From Flavobacteriales bacterium (GTDB lineage: Bacteria > Bacteroidota > Bacteroidia > UBA10329), in the NCBI GenBank assembly GCA_020635495.1, contig JACJZQ010000011.1, positions 1 through 64,000 on the forward strand: a stretch of 64,000 bases of DNA, read 5' to 3'. Within the stretch, counting starts at the first letter, position 1, and every line of letters begins with the position of its first letter. A program made the translations under genes and the position numbers. This document shows positions 42,242 to 49,555 of the stretch, piece by piece. Under the pieces are notes generated by a model. It was not told the DNA's origin, did not search any database, and worked only from the letters and a program-made list of their open reading frames with translations.

Positions 42242-43927
42242 TTATGCTGGTTGATCATTGGTTTGAAAACATCCATTTTCCATGTAGATGACCTTATCGG
42301 CCTTCGATTGGAAATAAGGATCTGCCGAAACGGCTACTATCGTCCAGTCGTTCTCCTTGTTCAGAAGGAAATCCACTATGGAATTCCTCTCAATGGTATC
42401 TAAATGCTCCAACGCATCCTCTAGAAGAAGTAGCTTGGGCTTATCTGCTATGCTTCTGGCAAGAAGAAGTTTTCGCACAGTGCTTTTTGGAAGTTTTTTT
42501 CCTTGGGGATCGATGATGGTATCGAACCCGTTGGGAAGCGAGTTGATGGCGTCTTCCAATTGAAGATTCTTAATGGCCCACTTGACGTTATCGAAGGTTG
42601 CCCCAGCACGCCCCATGGTTATATTGTCCAGCAAGGTACCGTCAAAAAGTTGTTCTTGAGATAAGCAGTCTCCAATAACAGAACGCAGAGACTGAAGGTC
42701 AAGATTTCCCTTTGGCAATCCGTTGTAAATGATCTGGCCTTTGGTTACGTCATAAAGCCCGGCAATAATCTGAAGCAGAGTGCTTTTCCCAGAACCGTTC
42801 TGGCCCATTATGATGACGCTTTCTCCTTGCTTGATGTTCTCGGTAATGCCACACAGAATTTCCTTGTCTCCATCCGGGTAGGTGAAATGAACATCTTTGA
42901 GAGTAATGTTCATGCCGCAATCTTCTGACCGGCAAATGGTCTCTACGCCTTGAGTTTCTTCAATTTCCAGATCTGTTACCTGACCTATCTTTTCCAATGC
43001 TGTTATTACATCATATATGGTCTCCATACTCATCACCAGTTTCTCTACGGAACTCATAATGAGCAGAATGATGATCTCTGCGGCTACGAACTGTCCGATA
43101 TTCATCAACTGTTGCATTACCAGAATTCCTCCCATGGCCAACAGTCCGGCAGCAACAAGCGCTTTGAAAACCACCATTAGAGAATACTGCTGCACAAGAA
43201 TTTTGAAATGGCTTTCGCGAGCATTCAGGTAATCCTCAACCTCATCGTCCATTCTTGTAAGTGGCAGTTCCGTTTTTCCGGCAAGTTTGAAGGTGGTACC
43301 CGTTCTGGCCAACTCTTCAAGCCAATGCGCCACTTTGTATTTGAATTTCGATTCTTTCAAGCTGGTTTGAAGCCCGGGTTTTGCCGTGAATCTGAATATG
43401 GCGTAAACCAAGATAATCAGGATAAGACTGAAGAGTATGAAAAATGGATGATAGAAGGATAGAAGTATCAATCCGAATAGCACCTGAAGTACAGCCGAAG
43501 AGAAATCAATCAGAATCTTGCTAAGACCTTTCTGCACCGTCAGTGTGTCGAAAAAGCGATTCATCAACTCAGGAGCATAGTGCTTATAGATTGCTTCCAT
43601 TTTGACCCGCGGAATTCTAAACGCAAATTCGAATGCGGATCTAGCAAAGATCTTCTGCTGTAGGTTTTCTGTTATTCTAAGCTGCGCAATTTGCAATACA
43701 CCAGTTGCAGCAACACCAGCTACAACAACAGAGGTCAAGACAATCCATGCTGTGCTTACTTCACCACCCTGAATCAGATTGATAATGGCCTGAATACCAA
43801 GCGGCAGAGATAGGTTGATCAATCCGTTGAAAACGGCATACACATACACGTTTCTGATCTCCTTTCTATCAGGATGCAGCAATCGCCAAAAACGCTGTAC
43901 TGGAGTTAAGTTTAATGTTGTTTCCAT
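42242..43927 (-). CDS. ABC exporter (permease-ATPase fusion) with non-canonical nucleotide-binding domain
   Basis: 561 residues. The N-terminal transmembrane domain covers residues ~1-310 (LPLGIQAIINLI, TAWIVLTSVVVAGVAATGVL, VLFGLILLSFYHPFFILFSL). The nucleotide-binding domain has an intact Walker A (GQNGSGKST, K381). The rest is altered: LPKST (479-483) stands where LSGGQ is expected, Walker B reads LLLLED (E503-D504 instead of Asp-Glu), and A535 replaces the switch-loop His (VAVSADP). Each altered motif is in the expected place, so this is not a frameshift. It may hydrolyse ATP weakly or use ATP for gating. No peptidase C39 domain is present. It sits in an operon with tetR, hlyD and tolC. 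Confidence 0.88.
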   Translation of the reverse strand: METTLNLTPVQRFWRLLHPDRKEIRNVYVYAVFNGLINLSLPLGIQAIINLIQGGEVSTAWIVLTSVVVAGVAATGVLQIAQLRITENLQQKIFARSAFEFAFRIPRVKMEAIYKHYAPELMNRFFDTLTVQKGLSKILIDFSSAVLQVLFGLILLSFYHPFFILFSLILIILVYAIFRFTAKPGLQTSLKESKFKYKVAHWLEELARTGTTFKLAGKTELPLTRMDDEVEDYLNARESHFKILVQQYSLMVVFKALVAAGLLAMGGILVMQQLMNIGQFVAAEIIILLIMSSVEKLVMSMETIYDVITALEKIGQVTDLEIEETQGVETICRSEDCGMNITLKDVHFTYPDGDKEILCGITENIKQGESVIIMGQNGSGKSTLLQIIAGLYDVTKGQIIYNGLPKGNLDLQSLRSVIGDCLSQEQLFDGTLLDNITMGRAGATFDNVKWAIKNLQLEDAINSLPNGFDTIIDPQGKKLPKSTVRKLLLARSIADKPKLLLLEDALEHLDTIERNSIVDFLLNKENDWTIVAVSADPYFQSKADKVIYMENGCFQTNDQPA

Positions 43928-43930
43928 AAG

Positions 43931-44596
43931 CTACTTGATGGCTTTGAGTATGGTTTGTAGACAAAATTCTGTAACAGAATCTTCTCCCTTAATGTCGTTA
44001 GTCAGTCTGGGTAAGTGGTCTGCAAAAAACCGTTGTAGATGGGCTCCTTCTATAAGAGTAGAGACCATCATGTGAGGGTATGGATAATTCGGATTTATCT
44101 CTAGAATGATACTGCTGACGCGCTCAACCAATTCCTTGTAGTCAAGGAAGAATCCTTCCTTGTTCTCTTCATCAACATGCTTGTTCAGATAGGCTTTTGA
44201 TGATTCTGAAATGATGATGCGGTTGAGTTTCACTTCGTTGATATGTGAGAAATCACTGTCTACCTCCACTTGCTTTACCAAAACACCCATAGCTCTTTTC
44301 AGGCGCTCTTCCGCATCGGTAATATTGGTTGTGGCCAGCATGAGTTTGTAGTCTATCCATCGCCAATACCAACAGGTCAGGTATAACAACAAGCGGTGCT
44401 TGCTCTCAAAGTAGCGATAAACAGATGCCTCTGTAGACCCGATTTCCAAAGCCAGTTTGCGGAAGGTGAATGATTCGAATCCAACCTCATCGATCATGTC
44501 TATTCCAGTTTCCAGTATTTTTTTTCCTAGCTCACTGCTTTCCGGGTCTTTCAAATAGACCTTTTCATTCACGTATATGCCTATTGCTGTAGCCAT
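43931..44596 (-). CDS. TetR/AcrR-family transcriptional regulator
   Basis: 221 residues. The N-terminal helix-turn-helix is ILETGIDMIDEVGFESFTFR followed by KLALEIGSTEASVYRYFESK, the classic TetR pattern including the VYRYFxSK signature. The helical C-terminal half (residues ~75-221) would bind a ligand. It is the first gene of the tetR-abc-hlyD-tolC operon, 3 bp from the ABC gene. Its own promoter has the palindrome ATAGTAATACTAT next to a perfect TATTTTTG, and the same palindrome occurs before the TPR-LRR-cutA genes. Autoregulation and control of both units are inferred. Confidence 0.92.
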   Translation of the reverse strand: MATAIGIYVNEKVYLKDPESSELGKKILETGIDMIDEVGFESFTFRKLALEIGSTEASVYRYFESKHRLLLYLTCWYWRWIDYKLMLATTNITDAEERLKRAMGVLVKQVEVDSDFSHINEVKLNRIIISESSKAYLNKHVDEENKEGFFLDYKELVERVSSIILEINPNYPYPHMMVSTLIEGAHLQRFFADHLPRLTNDIKGEDSVTEFCLQTILKAIK

Positions 44597-44614
44597 CTTA
44601 ATTATATTTGCTCA

Positions 44615-44622
44615 CAAAAATA
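44615..44622 (-). promoter_or_regulatory. -7 element of the tetR promoter
   Basis: TATTTTTG (44622-44615, minus strand) is an exact TAnnTTTG match, 18 bases before the tetR ATG. The operator core starts at the very next base upstream. Confidence 0.65.
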
Positions 44623-44635
44623 ATAGTAATACTAT
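44623..44635. promoter_or_regulatory. Palindromic operator at the tetR promoter (TetR candidate site 2)
   Basis: ATAGTA-A-TACTAT is a perfect 6-bp palindrome abutting the tetR -7 element, in the -33/-7 spacer. It is identical over 13 bp to the core at 39263-39275. It also lies in the spacer to the divergent YdcF-like gene. Confidence 0.75.
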
Positions 44636-44688
44636 ATTTTCAGTGAACATTACAATTGATTGATTGTTCAATAGGGAAAAGAAAAACG

Positions 44689-45360
44689 ATGAACAAGTTC
44701 AAATTCCTACTTCTTGGCTTGCTGTTGGTCTTCGGTAATTCTTACGCTGGAGATAGGTTAGAAAAGATTAATGAACCGTACGATGCCATTATTGTTCCGG
44801 GTTATCCGTTCAGGCCCAATGGCAAGATGAATCCTATTTATAAGGTCAGGTTGTACTGGGCTTATCATCTGTACAAGGAGGGTAAGACCAAAAAGATCAT
44901 TGTTTCTGGTAGTGCTGTACATACACCTTATGTGGAATCAAAAGTTTATGCTCTCTACCTTATTGAATTGGGGATTGATCCAGATGACATCATTATAGAA
45001 GACCGCGCTGAACATAGTTTGGAGAATGTTTTTTACTCCATGGAAATTGCCAAGCAGCACGGATTTGAGAAAGTAGCCGTAGTTTCAGACAAGGCCCACA
45101 GTTTTATGATAAAATATCTGGCCAAGAAGTTTGACCATGAAATAGCTGCAGATTTTATCCCGGCCCGATGGCGATTTGTGATCTTGAACTATTGGAACAA
45201 GTTTGATCTGGATATTGATACTGACAAAGCGTATCAGCCTGGATTTGTACATATTTCCATGAAGAAAACAGAAACGCAGCGCGGACTGGGTACCAGTGGA
45301 CATCTTTGGAGTCCATCGAAAGAGGTTTGCTGGAGTTACGGCTCGGACCTTTTAAACTGA
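44689..45360 (+). CDS. YdcF/SanA-like (DUF218) exported protein
   Basis: 223 residues from the ATG at 44689; the frame runs 11 codons further upstream, but the signal peptide (FKFLLLGLLLVFGNSYAG) fits this start. The DUF218 core is visible as YDAIIVPGYPF, KKIIVSGSAVHTPYVESKVYALYL, IIIEDRAEHSLENVFYSM and KVAVVSDKAHSFMI. Family members are implicated in envelope or vancomycin-barrier functions, but no reaction is established. The gene is divergent from tetR with a 92-bp spacer that holds the TetR operator, so it may belong to the same regulon. A strong terminator follows. Confidence 0.82.
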   Translation: MNKFKFLLLGLLLVFGNSYAGDRLEKINEPYDAIIVPGYPFRPNGKMNPIYKVRLYWAYHLYKEGKTKKIIVSGSAVHTPYVESKVYALYLIELGIDPDDIIIEDRAEHSLENVFYSMEIAKQHGFEKVAVVSDKAHSFMIKYLAKKFDHEIAADFIPARWRFVILNYWNKFDLDIDTDKAYQPGFVHISMKKTETQRGLGTSGHLWSPSKEVCWSYGSDLLN

Positions 45361-45373
45361 GGTCAGAACGAAC

Positions 45374-45405
45374 AAAAAAGGCTTCCAAAATGGAAGCCTT
45401 TTCTT
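45374..45405. terminator. Bidirectional Rho-independent terminator
   Basis: GGCTTCCA (45380-45387) pairs with TGGAAGCC (45391-45398) over a 3-nt loop, followed by TTTTCTTTT on the plus strand. On the minus strand the stem is followed by TTTTTTG. It serves both the YdcF-like gene and tRNA-Glu. Confidence 0.88.
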
Positions 45406-45408
45406 TTG

Positions 45409-45480
45409 TAGCCCGTAGGGGATTCGAACCCCTGCTACCAGGATGAAAACCTGGCGTCCTAACCCCTAGACGAACGGGCC
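45409..45480 (-). tRNA. tRNA-Glu (UUC anticodon)
   Basis: The minus strand folds as a complete cloverleaf. The acceptor arms are GGCCCGT and ACGGGCT (G-U at the first pair). The D-loop segment is CGTCTAGGGGTTAGGACG. The anticodon stem CCAGG/CCTGG encloses TTTTCAT with anticodon TTC. The T-arm is AGGGGTTCGAATCCCCT. No CCA is encoded. It has its own TACATTTG promoter and shares a terminator with the convergent YdcF-like gene. Confidence 0.96.
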
Positions 45481-45498
45481 GTTTTGTTTAACGGAGTG

Positions 45499-45506
45499 CA
45501 AATGTA
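45499..45506 (-). promoter_or_regulatory. -7 promoter element of tRNA-Glu
   Basis: TACATTTG (45506-45499, minus strand) is an exact consensus match, identical to the rpsT element. It lies 18 bases upstream of the mature tRNA 5' end. Confidence 0.65.
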
Positions 45507-45543
45507 AAATTTTCTCTTTTTCGAAAAACCCGCTCAGGAAAAA

Positions 45544-46233
45544 TTATTCTGGCGAATCAGAATCCCAACTGAACTTAAACCCCAGACGCTTTCCTGTTTT
45601 CATGTTCATTTTGCTCGAAATGTCGATCATTCGGCCAACCTGCAATTCACTCATTGCACTGAAAGGTGGGGTTAGCAGGTCAAATTCTTGGCAGTATTGC
45701 ATGGCACTCATAATAATTGAGCGAATAGCTTCTGGCTTTATCACCTCTTTCCCAAAATCGTTGTAAAGGAATCCGAGTTGTTTTTTGCCTTCAACGAAAT
45801 AACTGGCTTCGCGATTGATGAAAATTCGTCCAATGAGGTAGCCCACATCTTCATTCCTGTCCATATCAAATGAAGTTTTCAGGAAATTGAAAACGCTTAT
45901 CATACCACAATAGGCGCGCATGCGGTCATCTGTTACATAGGAGCGTTTCCAGATGGAGTGACTTTTTTCGAAATCGAAGGCATCATTATGAAGAAGAAAA
46001 ACCAGTACATCGTCTCCAAACGTCAATTCAAACTGAAACTGTCCTTGCGATTTGTACGTCACATCCACGCCTTCCACGCAATCCGTCTCGCTGCATAGAT
46101 CCGTTCTCAGTTTCTGAGCCACTTCCTTGAATACATCGAACTGTTTCCGTGCCTCTTCCAGAACGGCCAATTTGTATGTGCTTTTCTCCTTCAGCGAAGA
46201 GACTATCCTGCTGTATTGCTCTTTTGAATCCAT
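45544..46233 (-). CDS. Conserved hypothetical protein coupled to proS
   Basis: 229 residues from the ATG at 46233, whose A is shared with the proS stop TAA (TAATG). The open frame extends upstream into proS, but that start is unlikely. No signal peptide or membrane segment is seen. The N-terminal ~50 residues are probably coiled coil (SRIVSSLKEKSTYKLAVLEEARKQF). The centre is mixed alpha/beta with FELTFGDDVLVFLLHND and VGYLIGRIFINREASYFVEG. I recognise no catalytic motif and do not assign a function. Tight coupling suggests its dosage is tied to prolyl-tRNA synthetase. Confidence 0.75.
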   Translation of the reverse strand: MDSKEQYSRIVSSLKEKSTYKLAVLEEARKQFDVFKEVAQKLRTDLCSETDCVEGVDVTYKSQGQFQFELTFGDDVLVFLLHNDAFDFEKSHSIWKRSYVTDDRMRAYCGMISVFNFLKTSFDMDRNEDVGYLIGRIFINREASYFVEGKKQLGFLYNDFGKEVIKPEAIRSIIMSAMQYCQEFDLLTPPFSAMSELQVGRMIDISSKMNMKTGKRLGFKFSWDSDSPE

Positions 46234-47708
46234 TAATACGATTTTGCGAAAACAACGATCTGATTGGAATCCTTGCCGCTGTAGACACATTTTCCAGCCG
46301 TTTTGTAGTCGTCTTCCAATGGAATTAGACGGATAGTCGCTTTTGTTTCCTCTTTGATCTTGTCTTCGGTTTCAGGCGTTCCGTCCCAATGGGCCAGAAT
46401 GAAACCGCCTTTATTCTCAAGCACATCTTTGAATTCATCCCAAGAGCTCACTTTGGTGGTTTTCTCCTCGCGATGCTTTAATGCTTTCTGGAAAAGATTA
46501 GCCTGAATGTCCTTCAGCAAACCTTCAACGTGCTCAACAACACTTTCCTGAGAGATCGACTCCTTACTCAACGTATCGCGTCTGGCAACTTCCAAAGTGC
46601 CATTATCAAGGTCTCTCGGTCCAAGACCAATTCTTACCGGAACTCCTTTGAATTCATATTCCGCAAATTTCCAACCCGGTTTGTGTGTATCACGATCATC
46701 CAGTTTCACAGAAATACCTTTCGCTTCCAGTTGTTCTTTTATCTCACGGGCTTTGGCGCATACGCGTTCGCATTCTTCCTCCTTACGGTAGATAGGGACA
46801 ATCACAACTTTGAAAGGCGCAAGGTTAGGAGGGAGGACAAGTCCGTTGTCGTCAGAATGTGTCATGATCAAAGCACCCATCAAACGGGTGGAAACTCCCC
46901 AAGAAGTTGCCCAAACGTAATCTTGTTTTCCGTCCTGCCCTGTGAACTTTACATCAAATGCCTTGGCGAAATTCTGACCGAGGAAGTGGGAAGTTCCAGC
47001 CTGCAATGCCTTACCGTCTTGCATTAGTGCTTCAATGCAATACGTTTCAATCGCGCCAGCAAAACGCTCATTGGCAGATTTTGTGCCTTTCCAAACCGGA
47101 ATGGCCAGAAAATTCTCAGCAAAATCAGCATACACGTTCATCATTTGCTCTGCCTCTACAATAGCCTCTTCTTTTGTAGCATGAGCCGTGTGGCCTTCTT
47201 GCCAAAGGAACTCGGCAGTTCGCAAGAACAATCGCGTACGCATTTCCCAACGCACCACATTTGCCCATTGGTTGACAAGAATAGGTAGGTCGCGATAGCT
47301 CTGTATCCAGTTCCTGTAGGTGTTCCAAATAATGGTTTCGGAGGTTGGACGAACAATCAGTTCCTCCTCCAAACGAGCATCTTCATCAACTTCAATTCCT
47401 CCGTCTTCACCATTCTTCAAACGGTAATGTGTAACAACTGCACATTCTTTGGCAAACCCTTCAACGTGGTTGGCCTCCTTAGCGAAAAAGCTCTTCGGAA
47501 TGAACAATGGGAAATAGGCATTGGTATGTCCGGTTGCCTTGAACTTTCGGTCCAGTTCTTGCTGCATGCTTTCCCAAATAGAAAAGCCATAAGGTTTGAT
47601 GACCATGCAGCCTCGGACGGCTGAGTTTTCAGCAAGATCGGCCTTCATGACCAATTCATTGTACCACTTTGAATAATCCTCCTCACGTGAAGTGAAATCC
47701 TTCGCCAT
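46233..47708 (-). CDS. proS: Prolyl-tRNA synthetase (archaeal/eukaryal-type)
   Basis: 491 residues, the short ProS form without the bacterial editing insertion. Class II motifs are visible: motif 1 near RGCMVIKPYGFSIWESMQ, motif 2 around EMRTRLFLRTAEFLWQEGH, and motif 3 region GVSTRLMGALIMTHSDDNGL with LPP. The anticodon-binding domain follows (FKVVIVPIYRK, KLDDRDTHKPGWKFAEYEFKG), then the C-terminal zinc-domain-like tail ending VVFAKSY. A TAATTTTG promoter element lies at 47759-47752. The stop overlaps the start of the hypothetical gene downstream. Confidence 0.97.
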   Translation of the reverse strand: MAKDFTSREEDYSKWYNELVMKADLAENSAVRGCMVIKPYGFSIWESMQQELDRKFKATGHTNAYFPLFIPKSFFAKEANHVEGFAKECAVVTHYRLKNGEDGGIEVDEDARLEEELIVRPTSETIIWNTYRNWIQSYRDLPILVNQWANVVRWEMRTRLFLRTAEFLWQEGHTAHATKEEAIVEAEQMMNVYADFAENFLAIPVWKGTKSANERFAGAIETYCIEALMQDGKALQAGTSHFLGQNFAKAFDVKFTGQDGKQDYVWATSWGVSTRLMGALIMTHSDDNGLVLPPNLAPFKVVIVPIYRKEEECERVCAKAREIKEQLEAKGISVKLDDRDTHKPGWKFAEYEFKGVPVRIGLGPRDLDNGTLEVARRDTLSKESISQESVVEHVEGLLKDIQANLFQKALKHREEKTTKVSSWDEFKDVLENKGGFILAHWDGTPETEDKIKEETKATIRLIPLEDDYKTAGKCVYSGKDSNQIVVFAKSY

Positions 47709-47751
47709 TTTGGTATGATGTTTGTTTATTGTTTAACCGTTGGTAGATGGC

Positions 47752-47759
47752 CAAAATTA
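47752..47759 (-). promoter_or_regulatory. -7 promoter element of proS
   Basis: TAATTTTG (47759-47752, minus strand) matches TAnnTTTG exactly, 44 bases before the proS ATG. No clear -33 box was seen. Confidence 0.5.
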
Positions 47760-47816
47760 AACATTAAGCCCTGCTGACTGTCTTAATAAATGAATGATTG
47801 TAAAAGCCATAACGCC

Positions 47817-49550
47817 ATGAAAACTTCAGGATTCAAATTGCTCTTAACCGCTGTAGCCATTGGATTGAGTTCAATCTCGCTCCAGGCACAGGATGATGAT
47901 GGTATCTACGGTGATATCTACACGCTTCCGGAAGTTGAAGAGGAGATGCTTGATACATCTTCTTCTCCATTGGATGGCTACTCAACGGTGGATGATTACT
48001 ATCCTGAAGGTGGATATGATCAGAATAACAATTCAAATCAATCAAACTCAGAACAGTATGTTGATGAGGAAGGGAACACCATTATCAACAACAATTATTA
48101 CGGAGATTACTACGAGGATGACAACGACTTTGCCTATGCTTCCCGAATTAGAAGATTTCACAGAAACAACTGGGACTGGGGTTATTACGATCCTTGGTAC
48201 ACCAATATGTATTACTACACCTACGACCCCTACTATTGGGGCACCAGTATTTATGTAGGTTACTGGTCAAACTACAATTGGTATTGGAACAATAATTTGA
48301 CCTGGGCTTGGGGCTGGGGTTATCAGTTTGGTTGGGGTTCTCCTTATTACAGCCCAGCTTGCTATGCTGGAGGTGGCTGGAATTATTGGGGCTGGAACAA
48401 CTGGGGATGGAATAATTGGGGTTGGGGTAACTCCTATTGGAATGGTTACAACAATGGTTATTGGAACGGCTTTAACGATGGTTTGGCATACGGTGGCTAT
48501 TACAATACTTACGACCCGTATAGTGGCATTTATTATGGACCAAGAGGAGGTTCGGCTCAGGGCGGTCGGTCTACCATTTCTACTGGCTACCGCAAAACCT
48601 CTCTGGCAGAAGCTTACAACAACGCTGCGCTAGAAGGTAAAGTGAGCCATGCTAACAGAAGCAATGTATTGCAAACAGCAGATGGCAAACCGGTAAAAGG
48701 TAATCTTGATAGTTATTCCGTTAGGGATAACTCCAGAACTGCAACCGCTGCAGGGAATGGGTCGGATTCACGTCCGTCTACCGTTAATGTAGATAGGTCA
48801 AGAAGCTCAGAACCTTCAAGAACCGGGTTGGTGAAACCAGAGACCAACACGTCTAGGAACGGTGCGGCTGATAGAACAAGTTCAACTTCTTCTACTGGTA
48901 AAAATCCTTATCAGAGAACTGAAGCGAGTAGAACATACAACAGTTCGAATCAACGTGATTCCAGATCTTCTGTAGACAGAAGCCGTAGTCGGTCTGTTCC
49001 GCCATCGCGTCAATCATATAATACACCAAGTAGAACGTATGATCGGAACGATCAATCTAGCAGGTATAACAATACCAGGCCTTCTGCAACGCAGCCGAAT
49101 ACCAATTATAACCGAGGTAATAAGTATCAGGATATTCAGCGTACAAGGCCAAGTACAGATTACCAGAGAGGTAACAGCAACTCGAATTCTAACCGCTATT
49201 CAACACCTTCTAGAAGCGGTGGCAATAGAAATAATCAGTACTCACAACCGCAAAGACAACAAGTGCCGCCACGAAACTATCAGGCACCGCAGAGAAGCAC
49301 AACACCTGAAAGAACGGCACCATCGCGCAGCACTCAACCTTCGCGAAGTGTAACACCGAATAGAAATTCGCAGCCTTCTAGAAGTGTTACACCGAACAAG
49401 GGTGGTTCATCAGGAAACTACAGTTCTCCGAGCCGAGGATCTTCTGGTAGCTACAGCGCTCCAAGCAGATCATCTGGGGGTTACTCTGGCGGAAAGAGCA
49501 GTTCTCCGAGTAGAGGTTCAAGTTCAGGATCGAGAAGCGGTAGACCATAA
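47817..49550 (+). CDS. Secreted low-complexity protein rich in Trp/Tyr/Asn and Ser/Arg
   Basis: 577 residues from the ATG at 47817; an in-frame ATG nine codons upstream is less likely. The signal peptide ends SLQAQ. Residues ~20-110 are acidic with Tyr/Asn-rich stretches. Residues ~115-225 are extraordinarily aromatic, with repeated WGWNNWGWNNWGW and YWNG-type segments. From ~245 to the end the protein is basic and Ser/Arg/Pro-rich (RSTQPSRSVTPNRNSQPSRS, SSPSRGSSSGSRSGRP). No enzyme domain or T9SS sorting domain is visible. The composition suggests a disordered or self-associating envelope or matrix protein. It is 5 bp upstream of the FadL-family gene, so the two are co-transcribed. Confidence 0.75.
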   Translation: MKTSGFKLLLTAVAIGLSSISLQAQDDDGIYGDIYTLPEVEEEMLDTSSSPLDGYSTVDDYYPEGGYDQNNNSNQSNSEQYVDEEGNTIINNNYYGDYYEDDNDFAYASRIRRFHRNNWDWGYYDPWYTNMYYYTYDPYYWGTSIYVGYWSNYNWYWNNNLTWAWGWGYQFGWGSPYYSPACYAGGGWNYWGWNNWGWNNWGWGNSYWNGYNNGYWNGFNDGLAYGGYYNTYDPYSGIYYGPRGGSAQGGRSTISTGYRKTSLAEAYNNAALEGKVSHANRSNVLQTADGKPVKGNLDSYSVRDNSRTATAAGNGSDSRPSTVNVDRSRSSEPSRTGLVKPETNTSRNGAADRTSSTSSTGKNPYQRTEASRTYNSSNQRDSRSSVDRSRSRSVPPSRQSYNTPSRTYDRNDQSSRYNNTRPSATQPNTNYNRGNKYQDIQRTRPSTDYQRGNSNSNSNRYSTPSRSGGNRNNQYSQPQRQQVPPRNYQAPQRSTTPERTAPSRSTQPSRSVTPNRNSQPSRSVTPNKGGSSGNYSSPSRGSSGSYSAPSRSSGGYSGGKSSSPSRGSSSGSRSGRP

Positions 49551-49555
49551 ACAGG

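Noticed and set aside
42242..43927. Degenerate ABC motifs as a frameshift or pseudogene.
   Set aside because: The frame is continuous, the spacing between motifs is normal, flanking helices are intact and the operon is complete.
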